A stretch of DNA of 64,000 nt, from assembly GCF_014269035.2 (NCBI RefSeq), contig NZ_JABWRP020000001.1:417039-481038 (forward strand), given 5' to 3'. The notes below the pieces were generated by a model. That model made no database searches. It was not told the origin of the DNA and saw nothing but the letters and a program-made list of their open reading frames with translations. Position numbers and translations under genes: made by a program. The DNA comes from Pseudomonas vlassakiae (GTDB taxonomy: Bacteria; Pseudomonadota; Gammaproteobacteria; Pseudomonadales; Pseudomonadaceae). This document shows positions 54,285 through 63,780 of the stretch, piece by piece; the first letter of the stretch is position 1, and each line of letters starts with the position of its first letter.

Positions 54285-55493
54285 ATGGAAAACATGCACA
54301 GCGCAATGGACTCCCTGGTCCACGGCTCCAACACCCTGTTCATCCTGATGGGCGCCATTCTGGTGCTCGCCATGCACGCCGGCTTCGCCTTTCTCGAAGT
54401 GGGCACCGTGCGCCACAAGAACCAGGTCAACGCGCTGTCGAAGATCCTCAGCGACTTCGCCATTTCCGCGTTGGTGTACTTCTTCATCGGATACTGGATC
54501 GCCTATGGCGTGAACTTCCTGCAGCCGGCGTCGCAACTGGCCACCGACCACGGCTATGCGCTGGTCAAATGCTTTTTCCTGCTGACCTTCGCGGCCGCGA
54601 TTCCGGCGATCATCTCGGGGGGGATCGCCGAACGTGCGCGCTTCGCGCCGCAGCTATGCGCCACGGCGTTGATCGTTGCGTTCATCTATCCCTTTTTCGA
54701 AGGCGTGGTGTGGAACGGCAATTTCGGCGTGCAGGCCTGGCTGCAGGCCCGCTTTGGTGCGCCGTTCCATGATTTTGCCGGCTCGGTGGTCGTGCATGCC
54801 ATGGGCGGCTGGCTGGCGCTGGCCGCGGTGCTGTTGCTGGGCGCTCGGCGCGGGCGCTACCGCGACGGCCGCCTGGTGGCCTTTGCACCGTCGAGCATTC
54901 CATTCCTGGCATTGGGCTCATGGATCCTGATCATCGGCTGGTTCGGTTTCAATGTGATGAGCGCCCAGACCTTGCAAGGTGTCAGTGGCCTGGTAGCGAT
55001 CAATTCGCTGATGGCCATGGTCGGCGGCACCTTGGCAGCCTTGCTGGCCGGGCGCAACGACCCGGGCTTCCTGCACAATGGGCCGTTGGCAGGGCTGGTG
55101 GCGATCTGTGCCGGCTCTGACCTGATGCACCCCGTTGGCGCTTTGGCTACCGGGCTGGTGGCCGGGGTACTGTTTGTCTGGAGCTTCACCGCTGCGCAGA
55201 ATCGCTGGAAGGTCGACGATGTGCTCGGCGTCTGGCCGCTGCACGGGCTTTGCGGCCTGTGGGGCGGCATCGCCTGCGGCGTGTTTGGCCAGGTGGCGCT
55301 GGGTGGCATGGGTGGGGTCAGCCTGGTCAGCCAGCTGCTGGGCAGCCTGGCAGGCGTCCTGATCGCACTGATCGGTGGTTTTGCCGTGTACGGCCTGATT
55401 CGCCAGGTGCATGGCCTGCGCTTGAGCCATGAACAGGAGTTCCAGGGTGCAGACTTGTCACTGCACCGGATCGGCGCCACCAGCCAGGATTGA
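54285..55493 (+). CDS. Ammonium transporter, Amt family
   Basis: 402 aa, about eleven membrane helices. Family hallmarks: FLEVGTVRHKNQVNALSK, DFAGSVVVHAMGGWLALA (first pore His) and the later VWPLHGLCGLWGGIA (second pore His). Moves ammonium or ammonia across the inner membrane. It lacks an adjacent glnK, unlike the usual glnK-amtB pair, so it is probably a second Amt paralogue. The NtrC-like dyad upstream suggests nitrogen control. The ATG at 54285 has no clear ribosome binding site; in-frame ATGs at 54294 and 54306 are alternatives. Confidence 0.9.
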   Translation: MENMHSAMDSLVHGSNTLFILMGAILVLAMHAGFAFLEVGTVRHKNQVNALSKILSDFAISALVYFFIGYWIAYGVNFLQPASQLATDHGYALVKCFFLLTFAAAIPAIISGGIAERARFAPQLCATALIVAFIYPFFEGVVWNGNFGVQAWLQARFGAPFHDFAGSVVVHAMGGWLALAAVLLLGARRGRYRDGRLVAFAPSSIPFLALGSWILIIGWFGFNVMSAQTLQGVSGLVAINSLMAMVGGTLAALLAGRNDPGFLHNGPLAGLVAICAGSDLMHPVGALATGLVAGVLFVWSFTAAQNRWKVDDVLGVWPLHGLCGLWGGIACGVFGQVALGGMGGVSLVSQLLGSLAGVLIALIGGFAVYGLIRQVHGLRLSHEQEFQGADLSLHRIGATSQD

Positions 55494-55570
55494 GCAGGGT
55501 CAGGTGCAGAGGGGGCAGGACGGACTTAGAATAAGCTTCTTTCCTACAGTCAAACCGGGTGTTGCCCCCC

Positions 55571-55810
55571 ATGCTGCCTGAATGCCAACTCTTCGGAACC
55601 GTCGGGTGCCACTTGTGCGAAGTGGCCGAAGCCGTGCTGATGCCCTTTGTTGAACATGGCTTGCTGATCGAGTTGGTCGATATCGCCGACGACCAGGCCT
55701 TGTTCGAGCGGTACGGTTTGATCATTCCGGTGTTGCGGCGCAGCGACACGTCGGCAGAGCTGCCTTGGCCCTTCGATGCCGAGCAGGTCGTGGCTTTTCT
55801 TCACCAGTGA
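55571..55810 (+). CDS. Glutaredoxin-like protein, DUF836 family
   Basis: 79 aa. Thioredoxin-fold fragment with a CxxC active site (GCHLCEVAE, Cys near residues 13 and 16), the cis-Pro segment IIPVLRR and a C-terminal helix. DUF836 proteins are small glutaredoxin-like thiol proteins of uncertain partner. The start follows a run of C (ATG 55571) with no strong ribosome binding site. Confidence 0.82.
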   Translation: MLPECQLFGTVGCHLCEVAEAVLMPFVEHGLLIELVDIADDQALFERYGLIIPVLRRSDTSAELPWPFDAEQVVAFLHQ

Positions 55811-55918
55811 AGGGCAGGGGGGAATGCTTGCCATCGTGCATGGCCTCAGGCCAGGAATGATGATGCCTCACCGTTGAATGATCATCGGTACCTTTGCATC
55901 GTCATCGAGAGCCTCGTC

Positions 55919-56350
55919 ATGCTGATCACGCCACATTTCGCCCTGGAAGAACTGATTGCTTCGCAAGTTGCCGCGAGAGAGGGGCTGGACAATATGCCTC
56001 CGCCTGAAGTCCTGGGTAACCTGCGCCTGCTTTGCCAGGTGCTTGAGCAGGTTCGGGAGATGTTCGGACGCCCCGTGATCGTCAGCAGTGGATACCGCAG
56101 CGAGGCGGTCAATCTGCTCGTCGGCGGGGCGCCAGACAGCCAGCACGTGAAAGGCCTGGCTGCGGATTTCACCGTGCGGGGCATCGACAACCGGGAAGTG
56201 GTCAGGCAGGTCAGCGAGAGTGACTTGGCGTTCGACCAGTTGATTCTGGAGTTCGACAGCTGGGTTCACTTGTCGGTATCGGTGGCCGCGCCGCGCCGTC
56301 AGGTGCTGACCATTCGCAAGGGTACGGGCTACCTGCCCGGCTTGCAGTAG
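55919..56350 (+). CDS. Peptidase M15 (M15A-type) domain protein
   Basis: 143 aa with the zinc D-Ala-D-Ala peptidase fold seen in phage endolysins and bacterial relatives: VSSGYRSEAVN, then SQHVKGLAADF (His and Asp zinc ligands) and WVHLSV (third ligand His). No signal peptide, so it is cytoplasmic unless exported by another route. No holin or other phage gene is near, so it looks like a domesticated domain. Upstream spacing and start ATG 55919 are ordinary; the longer frame to 55874 lacks a ribosome binding site. Confidence 0.82.
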   Translation: MLITPHFALEELIASQVAAREGLDNMPPPEVLGNLRLLCQVLEQVREMFGRPVIVSSGYRSEAVNLLVGGAPDSQHVKGLAADFTVRGIDNREVVRQVSESDLAFDQLILEFDSWVHLSVSVAAPRRQVLTIRKGTGYLPGLQ

Positions 56351-56388
56351 CGGTCGAGCCGATTGACGCAGCGGTGTCGCGCTCCGTA

Positions 56389-56408
56389 TGCTGTATATAA
56401 ATACAGTG
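56389..56408. promoter_or_regulatory. LexA (SOS) box
   Basis: CTGTATATAAATACAG at 56391-56406 matches the LexA consensus CTGT-N8-ACAG with an A/T-only centre. It is 14 bp before the start codon at 56421, a position that would block transcription or initiation when LexA is bound. Confidence 0.85.
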
Positions 56409-56420
56409 TCGAGGTGATTC

Positions 56421-56729
56421 ATGCTCAACGTCGAGCAACTCAAGTACAGCGTCAACCGTATGCCGGTGGAGCGGGTGTGCGACGCCGTGCTGGAATTGCG
56501 TCTCGAAGGCTTGGTCACCGATGACCGCACGCCTTTCGCAAAGGTGCATTTCAACACCTGTTTTGCAGAAATCGAGGCCTTGTTCCAGCGTGCCGGTTAC
56601 CATCGCGGGCTGGATGTGGTGGGTTACCAGGGCCTGATCTATGCGCTCTATGACCCCGGGCGATGGGAGCCGGTGCAGGTATTGCGCTGGTTGAAGGCAC
56701 ATAGCGAGAGGATGGTCGAGGCTGGTTGA
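56421..56729 (+). CDS. Probable SOS-induced protein of unknown function
   Basis: 102 aa, starts MLNVEQLKYSVNRMPVERVC and ends LRWLKAHSERMVEAG. Mixed alpha/beta, no signal peptide, no membrane segment and no motif I can assign. The GAGG ribosome binding site and ATG lie immediately after a near-consensus LexA box, so it should be induced by DNA damage. It precedes an RluA-type pseudouridine synthase gene by 50 bp in the same direction, and the two may be co-transcribed. Function unknown; a role in damage tolerance or division control is inference from the promoter only. Confidence 0.8.
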   Translation: MLNVEQLKYSVNRMPVERVCDAVLELRLEGLVTDDRTPFAKVHFNTCFAEIEALFQRAGYHRGLDVVGYQGLIYALYDPGRWEPVQVLRWLKAHSERMVEAG

Positions 56730-56779
56730 GGCGCCGGGCTTGGGGGATAATGTGCGGCTTTGATTGCTCGAGCCCTGCC

Positions 56780-57664
56780 ATGACCACGCCTTTCGACCCC
56801 GCCCGCCAGCAAGCCAGCACGCTCTGCCTGCCACCCGGCAACTGGGCCACGGTACTCGATTGCCTGTGCGACCATTTCAAGGCGATCGAGCGTGCGCAGT
56901 GGCTTGACCGCTTCGCTCGGGGGCGGGTGCTCGATGCCGAAGGCAGGGCAATTGCCGCCGACATGCCCTACCTTCGCGGCATGCGCGTTCACTATTTTCG
57001 CGAAGTGCCCAACGAGCGGCCGATTCCGGTGCAGGAGACCATCCTGCATGTCGATGAGCACCTGGTAGTGGCCGATAAACCGCACTTTCTGCCGGTGACG
57101 CCCACCGGGGAGTATGTCGAGCAGACCCTTTTGCGGCGCCTGATCCGGCGCCTGGACAACCCGCATCTGGTCCCGCTGCACCGCATCGATCGGCACACCG
57201 CCGGGTTGGTGCTGTTTTCCGCCAATCCGCAGACGCGCAGCGCCTATCAACGGTTGTTTCCGGAGCGGCGGATCGACAAGCGTTATCAGGCCATCGCTGC
57301 CGCCTTGCCGCAGCATGCATTCCCCTTGGTGCACAAGAGTCGCCTGGTGCATGGCGAGCCGTTCTTCCGCATGCATGAAGTGCCAGGGGACGCCAACAGC
57401 GAGACCTTCGCCGATGTGCTGGAGACGAATGGCGAGTGGTGGCGCTACGGCCTGTCGCCGGTAACCGGCAAGACACATCAGCTGCGTGTGCACATGGCGG
57501 CGTTGGGGGCAGGGATCTGCAACGACCCGTTCTATCCCGAGTTGCTCAAGGAAGAGGACGACTATCAGCGGCCGTTGAAGCTGCTGGCGCAAAGCTTGCG
57601 GTTTGTCGACCCGTTGACTGGCGAGGAGCGCTACTTCGAGAGCCGGCTGACGCTGGATTGGTAG
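56780..57664 (+). CDS. RluA-family RNA pseudouridine synthase
   Basis: 294 aa. The catalytic motif is HRIDRHTAGLVLFS (catalytic Asp in HRIDR), preceded by VVADKPHFLPV and followed by the KxYQA segment (DKRYQAIAA) and GKTHQLRVHMA. It isomerises uridine to pseudouridine in rRNA or tRNA. It has an N-terminal extension of about 90 residues with S4-like features, as in the RluA-type group acting on 23S rRNA or tRNA; the target cannot be decided from the sequence. ATG 56780 chosen; the upstream in-frame codons lack a ribosome binding site. Confidence 0.9.
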   Translation: MTTPFDPARQQASTLCLPPGNWATVLDCLCDHFKAIERAQWLDRFARGRVLDAEGRAIAADMPYLRGMRVHYFREVPNERPIPVQETILHVDEHLVVADKPHFLPVTPTGEYVEQTLLRRLIRRLDNPHLVPLHRIDRHTAGLVLFSANPQTRSAYQRLFPERRIDKRYQAIAAALPQHAFPLVHKSRLVHGEPFFRMHEVPGDANSETFADVLETNGEWWRYGLSPVTGKTHQLRVHMAALGAGICNDPFYPELLKEEDDYQRPLKLLAQSLRFVDPLTGEERYFESRLTLDW

Positions 57665-57700
57665 CTTTCGCGGCCTTTTTGCGGGAGATCAGTGGTCATT

Positions 57701-57785
57701 GTGGGAGCGGGCTTGTCCCGCGAAGCAGGCGGCGCGTTGCATGGCACCGGCTTTGCCGGTGTTCGCGGGACAAGCCCGCTCCCAC
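57701..57785. repeat. Inverted REP pair (BIME-like)
   Basis: Two identical 24-bp REP units in opposite orientation (57701-57724 and 57762-57785, core GCGGGCTTGTCCCGCG), separated by a small hairpin with CACCGG/CCGGTG. The arrangement matches the pair at 2054-2142, including the inner GGCACCGG segment. Confidence 0.85.
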
Positions 57786-57850
57786 AGGGATCGCGTCGAT
57801 TCTAGAAACCGAGCAAGACAGTTGCTTCCAAAACAGCGAGCAGGCCAGGC

Positions 57851-59416
57851 CTAACGGTTGAACCGCTCCACCAGCGAATACTGGCTGCCGGCAGTGATGG
57901 TCAGCTCTTCGCTGAGCAGCGCCGAATGCTGCGCTTGCTCGGCTGTCTGGTCGGCCAGTTCGGCAATGGTGCTGATGTTGCGGCTGATCTCGTCGGCCAC
58001 TGCGGTCTGCTCTTCGGTGGCGGCGGCGATCTGGGTCGCCATGTCAGTGATATTGGCCACGGCTTCGCTGATGCCGACCAGGGCCTGGTCGGCCTGCATG
58101 ACGCGGTCAACGCCTTCCTGGGCCTGGCGGTGGCCGGTTTCCATGGTCAGCACGGCGTTGTTGGCGGTCTGTTGCAGCTTGGCGATCAGGCCGTGGATCT
58201 GCCCGGTCGATTCGGCGGTGCGTTGGGCCAGCTGGCGTACCTCGTCGGCGACCACGGCAAAACCACGGCCCATCTCGCCGGCACGGGCCGCTTCGATTGC
58301 AGCATTGAGCGCCAGCAGGTTGGTCTGGTCGGCGATGCCCTTGATCACATCGACCACGCCGCCAATCTCGTCGCTGTCCTTGGCCAGCTGGGTCACGGTC
58401 TGGCCGGTTTCGCCGACGGCGCTCGACAGGCGTTCGATGGCGTCGCGGGTTTCCCCGGCGATCTGCCGACCCTGGCTGGTCAGGCGGTTGGCTTCCTGGG
58501 TGGCGTCTGCGGTGCGTTGCACGTGGTTGGCCACTTCCTGGGTGGTGGCAGCCATCTGGTTGACCGCGGCGGCGACCTGTTCGGTCTCCACGCGCTGGCG
58601 CTCCAGACCCGTGGAGCTCTTGTGCGCCAGGGCATCGGACTGACGCGCCTGGTCACTAAGGTGCTCGGCGCTGTCCTGCAGGCGGGTCAGGCAGGTCTTC
58701 ATGCGCGCGTCCTGGCTGAGCATGGCCATTTCCAGGCGTGCCTGTACTCCACGGCTGTCGGTGTACATCTGTGCGATCAGCGGGTCGGAGGTGGTCTGTT
58801 CGGCCAGGCGCAACAGGCGCTTCAGGCCACGCTGTTGCCAGCTCAGGCCGAGCAGGCCGAGCGGTACCGACAGGCCGGCGGCCAGTGCGAAGCCCCACGA
58901 GTGACCGAGCCAGTTGCCAATCAGGAAACCGACCTGGCTGACCAGGATGAACGGCAGCCAGTCCTGCAGCACCGGCAGCCAGCGATCACGGCGCGGGATG
59001 GCCGTCTTGCCGTCGTTGATGCGCTGGTACAGGGCTTCGGCACGACGGATTTGCTCGGCGCTAGGCTTGACCCGAACCGACTCGAAGCCAACGACCTGGT
59101 TGTTCTCGAATATCGGCGTGACGTAGGCGTTTACCCAATAGTGATCGCCGGATTTGCAGCGGTTCTTGACGATGCCCATCCACGGCAAGCCTTGCTTGAG
59201 GGTTTGCCACATGTGGGCAAACACCGCAGTCGGCACATCCGGGTGGCGCACCAGGTTGTGGGGTGCACCATTCAGCTCTTCGCGGGTAAAACCGCTGATC
59301 TCGACGAATGCATCGTTGCAGTAGGTGATCACACCCTTGACATTGGTGGTGGAGATCAACCGTTGTTGGGCAGGGAAGGTCCGTTCCCTCTGGGTAATCG
59401 GCTGGTTGTTACGCAT
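57851..59416 (-). CDS. aer: Aerotaxis receptor Aer (PAS-type chemoreceptor)
   Basis: 521 aa. N-terminal PAS domain that would bind FAD (about 20-120: [18 protein letters not shown], and [17 protein letters not shown]), a paired membrane segment (about 150-190), and a C-terminal methyl-accepting signalling domain with the invariant hairpin tip [16 protein letters not shown] and [13 protein letters not shown]. There is no periplasmic sensor domain, as in Aer. It senses redox or oxygen and signals to CheA. ATG 59416 starts the conserved MRNNQPIT; the frame upstream is intergenic. Confidence 0.93.
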   Translation of the reverse strand: MRNNQPITQRERTFPAQQRLISTTNVKGVITYCNDAFVEISGFTREELNGAPHNLVRHPDVPTAVFAHMWQTLKQGLPWMGIVKNRCKSGDHYWVNAYVTPIFENNQVVGFESVRVKPSAEQIRRAEALYQRINDGKTAIPRRDRWLPVLQDWLPFILVSQVGFLIGNWLGHSWGFALAAGLSVPLGLLGLSWQQRGLKRLLRLAEQTTSDPLIAQMYTDSRGVQARLEMAMLSQDARMKTCLTRLQDSAEHLSDQARQSDALAHKSSTGLERQRVETEQVAAAVNQMAATTQEVANHVQRTADATQEANRLTSQGRQIAGETRDAIERLSSAVGETGQTVTQLAKDSDEIGGVVDVIKGIADQTNLLALNAAIEAARAGEMGRGFAVVADEVRQLAQRTAESTGQIHGLIAKLQQTANNAVLTMETGHRQAQEGVDRVMQADQALVGISEAVANITDMATQIAAATEEQTAVADEISRNISTIAELADQTAEQAQHSALLSEELTITAGSQYSLVERFNR

Positions 59417-59490
59417 GAGCTGAATAGTCCGTAAGGCTTTCGACAGATATCGGCAAGCCAATGGTTTTATTGAATGGATATTTAATTTAC

Positions 59491-59504
59491 TTGATCTGGG
59501 GCAA
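59491..59504 (-). promoter_or_regulatory. Possible degenerate ANR/FNR site upstream of aer
   Basis: On the minus strand TTGCC-CCAG-ATCAA keeps one perfect half site of TTGAT-N4-ATCAA. It lies about 75-90 bp before the aer start; P. aeruginosa aer is ANR-dependent. Weak by itself. Confidence 0.3.
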
Positions 59505-59652
59505 ATGGCCGCTATTGCAGGTGCGTTATGTGGACCTTGGAGTTCGCAGCAGTTTGCCTATGTTTGTGACCGTTTGGTTACAGATTGGGTGCATGATGAC
59601 TGACCGGCCATCAAAGTGCTACTGCCCGGTGGCTGACGTCGTTTTTGTAGTG

Positions 59653-59700
59653 GCGCGTAGATCGAGCGCCGCCCGCGCGGCGCTCGATTTCACAGACGCC
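59653..59700. repeat. Dispersed palindromic hairpin, copy 3
   Basis: GATCGAGCGCCGC, loop CCGC, GCGGCGCTCGAT with TGGCG/CGCCA outer arms. It begins 16 bp past the acnA stop codon and probably ends that transcript. Outer arms differ from copies 1 and 2 but still pair with each other. Confidence 0.8.
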
Positions 59701-59716
59701 ACAGCACCCAAGCCAA

Positions 59717-62458
59717 TCAGCTGCGAATCATCTGCCGCAGCACATAGTGCAAGATCCCACCTGACTTGAAGTATTCCACCTCATTGAGCGTGTCGATCCG
59801 GCACAGCACCTCGATCTGCTGTTGTTGCCCATCCTCACGGGTAATGCGCAGGGGCAGGCTCATGCCCGGTGTGATCTGGGCGCCGTCGAGCCCCAGCAGG
59901 TCGATCTGTTCCTTGCCCGTCAGCGCCAATTGCTTGCGGTCCTGCCCGGCCTTGAACTGCAGCGGCAGCACGCCCATGCCCACCAGGTTGGAGCGGTGGA
60001 TGCGTTCGAAGCTTTCTGCCAGCACCGCCTTGACTCCCAGCAGGTTGGTGCCCTTGGCCGCCCAGTCACGGCTGGAGCCGGTGCCATATTCCTGGCCGGC
60101 GATGACCACCAGCGGCGTGCCTTCGGCCTGATAACGCATGGCTGCGTCATAGATCGACAGCTTCTCACCGCTGGGCACATGCACGGTGTTGCCACCTTCC
60201 TCGCCGGCCAGCATCTCGTTGCGGATGCGGATATTGGCGAAGGTGCCGCGCATCATCACTTCGTGGTTGCCGCGCCGCGAACCGTAGGAGTTGAAGTCCC
60301 GAGGCTCCACCCCCTTGCTGCGCAGGTAACGCCCGGCGGGGCTGTCGGCCTTGATGTTGCCGGCCGGGGAGATGTGGTCGGTGGTCACCGAGTCGCCGAG
60401 CAGGGCTAGGATGCGTGCACCGTGGATGTCCTTGATCTCGGGCAGCGGCCCGCCGATATCGTCGAAGAACGGTGGATGCTGGATGTAGGTAGAACTGTCC
60501 TGCCAGACGTAAGTCGCCGCCTGCGGTACTTCGATGGCCTGCCATTGCGCGTCGCCGGCGAAGACTTCGGCGTATTCCTTGTGGAACATGGCCGTGTCGA
60601 CCTTGGCCACGGCGTCGGCGATTTCCTGCTGGCTGGGCCAGATATCGCGCAGGTAGACGGGCTTGCCGTCGTTGCCCGTCCCCAGCGCATCCTGGGTCAG
60701 GTCGACGCGCACGCTGCCGGCCAGCGCGTAGGCCACTACCAGCGGAGGCGAGGCCAGCCAGTTGGTCTTGACCAGAGGGTGCACGCGGCCTTCGAAGTTG
60801 CGGTTGCCCGACAGGACCGAAGCGACCGTTAGGTCGGCGCTGGCGATGGCTTTTTCGATGGCGTCGTCCAATGGCCCTGAGTTGCCGATGCAAGTGGTGC
60901 AGCCGTAGCCGACCAGGTCGAAGCCAAGCTGGTCCAGGTATGGGGTGAGCCCCGCCGCCTGGTAGTAATCGGTCACCACTTTGGAGCCAGGGGCCAGTGA
61001 ACTCTTGACCCAGGGCTTGCGTTGCAGGCCTTTTTCCAGGGCTTTTTTCGCCAACAGGCCGGCCGCCATCATCACGCTGGGGTTGGAAGTGTTGGTGCAC
61101 GAGGTAATCGCGGCGATGACCACAGCGCCGTCGCGCAGGGTGTAGGTCTGGCCTTCATGGCTGTAGGCGATTTCGCCGGCCTGATCGGCGTTGCCGACCG
61201 CCACCCCGCCACCCCCTTCACTCTCCAGGCGCCCGACCTCTTTGGCCAGCGGTTTGGGTTGCAGCTCGATGAAGTGGTCGAAGGCCTGGCTTACCTGCCC
61301 CAGGGCAACCCTGTCCTGTGGCCGCTTGGGCCCGGCCAGGCTGGCCTCGACGTCATGCATGTCCAGGGCCAGTGTGTCGCTGAACAGCGGTTCCTGCCCT
61401 GGCCGGCGCCACAGGCCTTGTGCCTTGCAATACTGCTCGACCAGTTGCACGGATTCACTTGGGCGGCCGGACAGCCGCAAGTAGTCGAGGGTGACCTCAT
61501 CGACCGGGAAGAAGCCACAGGTCGCGCCGTATTCCGGTGCCATGTTGGCGATGGTCGCACGGTCGGCCAACGGCAGGTCGGCCAGGCCGTCGCCGTAGAA
61601 CTCGACGAATTTGCCGACGACGCCTTTCTTGCGCAGCATCTGCGTGACGGTCAGCACCAGGTCGGTGGCGGTGATGCCTTCGCGCAGCTTGCCGGTGAGC
61701 TTGAAGCCGATCACTTCGGGGATCAGCATCGACACCGGCTGGCCGAGCATGGCCGCTTCCGCCTCGATGCCGCCGACGCCCCAGCCGAGTACGCCAAGGC
61801 CGTTGATCATGGTGGTGTGTGAGTCGGTGCCGACCAGCGTGTCGGGGAAGGCATAGGTGCGGCCATCGTCTTCGCGGGTCCACACCGTGCGCCCGAGGTA
61901 TTCCAGGTTGACCTGGTGGCAGATGCCAGTGCCCGGTGGTACCACGCGGAAGTTGTCGAATGCGCTCTGGCCCCAGCGCAGGAAGGCATAACGCTCGCCG
62001 TTGCGCTGCATTTCGATGTCGACGTTCTGGGTGAAGGCCTGTGGCGTGGCGTAGCGGTCGACCATCACCGAGTGGTCGATCACCAGGTCCACCGGCGACA
62101 GCGGGTTGATCCGCTGCGGATCACCGCCGGCCTTGGCCATGGCGGCGCGCATGGCGGCCAGGTCGACGACTGCTGGCACGCCCGTGAAGTCCTGCATCAG
62201 CACCCGCGCCGGGCGGTACTGGATTTCGCGGTCGGAGCGACGGTCCTGCAGCCAGCCGGCGAGGGCGCGCAGGTCATCGGTGCCGACGGTCTTGCCGTCT
62301 TCCCAGCGCAGCAGGTTTTCCAGCAGCACCTTGAGCGACATGGGCAGGCGCTGCAGGTCGCCCAGCTGCCGGCCGGCTTCGGCGAGGCTGTAGTAGTGGT
62401 AGGTGCGGTCAGCCACCTGGAGGGTCTTGAGGGTATTCAGGCTATCGAGCGAGGGCAT
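59717..62458 (-). CDS. acnA: Aconitate hydratase A
   Basis: 913 aa. [4Fe-4S] cysteines in AITSCTNTSNPSVMMAAG and GYGCTTCIGNSGPL, N-terminal Aconitase fold (DSHTTMINGLGVLGWGVGG) and the C-terminal swivel domain (SRDWAAKGTNLLGVKAV). Isomerises citrate to isocitrate in the TCA cycle; AcnA-type enzymes are the stress-resistant form and can bind mRNA when the cluster is lost. ATG 62458 starts MPSLDSLNTL; the in-frame region upstream is the divergent intergenic segment. Single-gene unit. Confidence 0.96.
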   Translation of the reverse strand: MPSLDSLNTLKTLQVADRTYHYYSLAEAGRQLGDLQRLPMSLKVLLENLLRWEDGKTVGTDDLRALAGWLQDRRSDREIQYRPARVLMQDFTGVPAVVDLAAMRAAMAKAGGDPQRINPLSPVDLVIDHSVMVDRYATPQAFTQNVDIEMQRNGERYAFLRWGQSAFDNFRVVPPGTGICHQVNLEYLGRTVWTREDDGRTYAFPDTLVGTDSHTTMINGLGVLGWGVGGIEAEAAMLGQPVSMLIPEVIGFKLTGKLREGITATDLVLTVTQMLRKKGVVGKFVEFYGDGLADLPLADRATIANMAPEYGATCGFFPVDEVTLDYLRLSGRPSESVQLVEQYCKAQGLWRRPGQEPLFSDTLALDMHDVEASLAGPKRPQDRVALGQVSQAFDHFIELQPKPLAKEVGRLESEGGGGVAVGNADQAGEIAYSHEGQTYTLRDGAVVIAAITSCTNTSNPSVMMAAGLLAKKALEKGLQRKPWVKSSLAPGSKVVTDYYQAAGLTPYLDQLGFDLVGYGCTTCIGNSGPLDDAIEKAIASADLTVASVLSGNRNFEGRVHPLVKTNWLASPPLVVAYALAGSVRVDLTQDALGTGNDGKPVYLRDIWPSQQEIADAVAKVDTAMFHKEYAEVFAGDAQWQAIEVPQAATYVWQDSSTYIQHPPFFDDIGGPLPEIKDIHGARILALLGDSVTTDHISPAGNIKADSPAGRYLRSKGVEPRDFNSYGSRRGNHEVMMRGTFANIRIRNEMLAGEEGGNTVHVPSGEKLSIYDAAMRYQAEGTPLVVIAGQEYGTGSSRDWAAKGTNLLGVKAVLAESFERIHRSNLVGMGVLPLQFKAGQDRKQLALTGKEQIDLLGLDGAQITPGMSLPLRITREDGQQQQIEVLCRIDTLNEVEYFKSGGILHYVLRQMIRS

Positions 62459-62678
62459 TGCCAACTCCTTGTGCGGCGGGGCCCGGCACGGCTGGATGGC
62501 CGGTGCCACCGCGCTGTTTCGGCCCGCACGGCACGGGCCTGGCTGAAGGGTCAGGTTAGCTCTGTTTGCTGCCCCTGACTCTTTTCTGGACCGGCGGGGC
62601 ATGTCGCAGGTTCCGATCTTCCTTTATCATCGCCGCCCTGCCGGCGCCCGTGGTGCGTCAGCCGTAGTGGAGTGAGAG

Positions 62679-63743
62679 ATGAATACCCTGTTCATGCATT
62701 GCCGGCCCGGTTTCGAGGGTGAGGTCTGCGCCGAGATCAGCGAACACGCCGCCCAGCTGGGTGTGGCCGGTTATGCCAAGGGCAAGCCGCAGAGCGCTTG
62801 TGCCGAGTTCGTCTGCGCCGAGGCCGAAGGTGCCGAACGCCTGATGGCACAGCTGCGCTTTGCGCAACTGATCTTCCCGCGCCAGTGGGCGCGAGGCACC
62901 TATATCGAACTGCCGGAGACCGACCGCATCAGCGTGCTGTTGGCGCACCTGGCCGAGCAGCCGGTTTTCGGTAGCCTGTGGCTGGAAGTGCTGGACAGCA
63001 ACGAAGGCAAGGAGCTGTCGACCTTCTGCCGCAAGTTCGAAGTACCGCTGCGCAAGGCCCTGGAAAAGGCAGGTCGCCTGGTGGACAACGCCAGTCTGCC
63101 GCGTCTGCTGCTGACCTTCATCAGCGGCCGGCGGGTGTTCGTCGGCGTGGCCGAGGCGAAAAACAGCGCGTTATGGCCGATGGGCATCCCGCGGCTGAAG
63201 TTTCCGCGTGAGGCGCCGAGCCGTTCGACCCTCAAGCTGGAAGAGGCGTGGCATCAGTTCATTCCGCGTGAGCAGTGGGATGTGCGCCTTGGTGACGACA
63301 TGAAGGGTGTCGACCTGGGCGCTTCGCCTGGCGGCTGGACTTACCAGTTGGTGCGTCGCGGCATGCTGGTCACCGCCATCGACAATGGGCCGATGGCCGA
63401 AAGCCTGATGGAGACTGGGCTGGTAGAGCACCTGATGGCGGACGGTTTCACCTGGCAGCCAAAGCATCCGGTGGACTGGATGGTCTGCGATATCGTCGAG
63501 AAGCCGGCGCGGACCACCTCGCTGATCGAGACGTGGTTGGGAGAGGGGCTGTGCCGTGAGGCGGTGGTCAACCTGAAGTTGCCGATGAAGCAGCGCTATG
63601 CCGAAGTACGGCGGTTGCTGGAGCGCATGGAGGCGACGTTCAAGGCGCGCAAGGTCAAGGTATCGATTGCCTGCAAGCAGCTGTATCACGACCGTGAGGA
63701 AGTGACTTGCCACCTGCGCAGGCTGGACCTCAAGCCACGCTGA
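62679..63743 (+). CDS. rlmM: 23S rRNA 2'-O-ribose methyltransferase RlmM
   Basis: 354 aa. N-terminal THUMP-like domain and a Rossmann methyltransferase with DLGASPGGWTYQLV (SAM-binding) and the K-D-K-E tetrad visible in part as VCDIVEKP and NLKLPMKQR. Methylates C2498 of 23S rRNA. Divergent from acnA, with a possible TATCAT -10 at 62625-62630. Start ATG 62679 follows a GTGGAGTGAGAG ribosome binding site. Confidence 0.95.
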   Translation: MNTLFMHCRPGFEGEVCAEISEHAAQLGVAGYAKGKPQSACAEFVCAEAEGAERLMAQLRFAQLIFPRQWARGTYIELPETDRISVLLAHLAEQPVFGSLWLEVLDSNEGKELSTFCRKFEVPLRKALEKAGRLVDNASLPRLLLTFISGRRVFVGVAEAKNSALWPMGIPRLKFPREAPSRSTLKLEEAWHQFIPREQWDVRLGDDMKGVDLGASPGGWTYQLVRRGMLVTAIDNGPMAESLMETGLVEHLMADGFTWQPKHPVDWMVCDIVEKPARTTSLIETWLGEGLCREAVVNLKLPMKQRYAEVRRLLERMEATFKARKVKVSIACKQLYHDREEVTCHLRRLDLKPR

Positions 63744-63756
63744 CCCACGACCCGCT

Positions 63757-63780
63757 TTGCTCTTGCTCTTGCTCTTGCTC
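63757..63780 (+). repeat. Four tandem TTGCTC hexamers
   Basis: TTGCTC occurs four times without change, 13 bp after the rlmM stop. Simple-sequence tracts of this kind can vary in length between strains. Confidence 0.85.
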
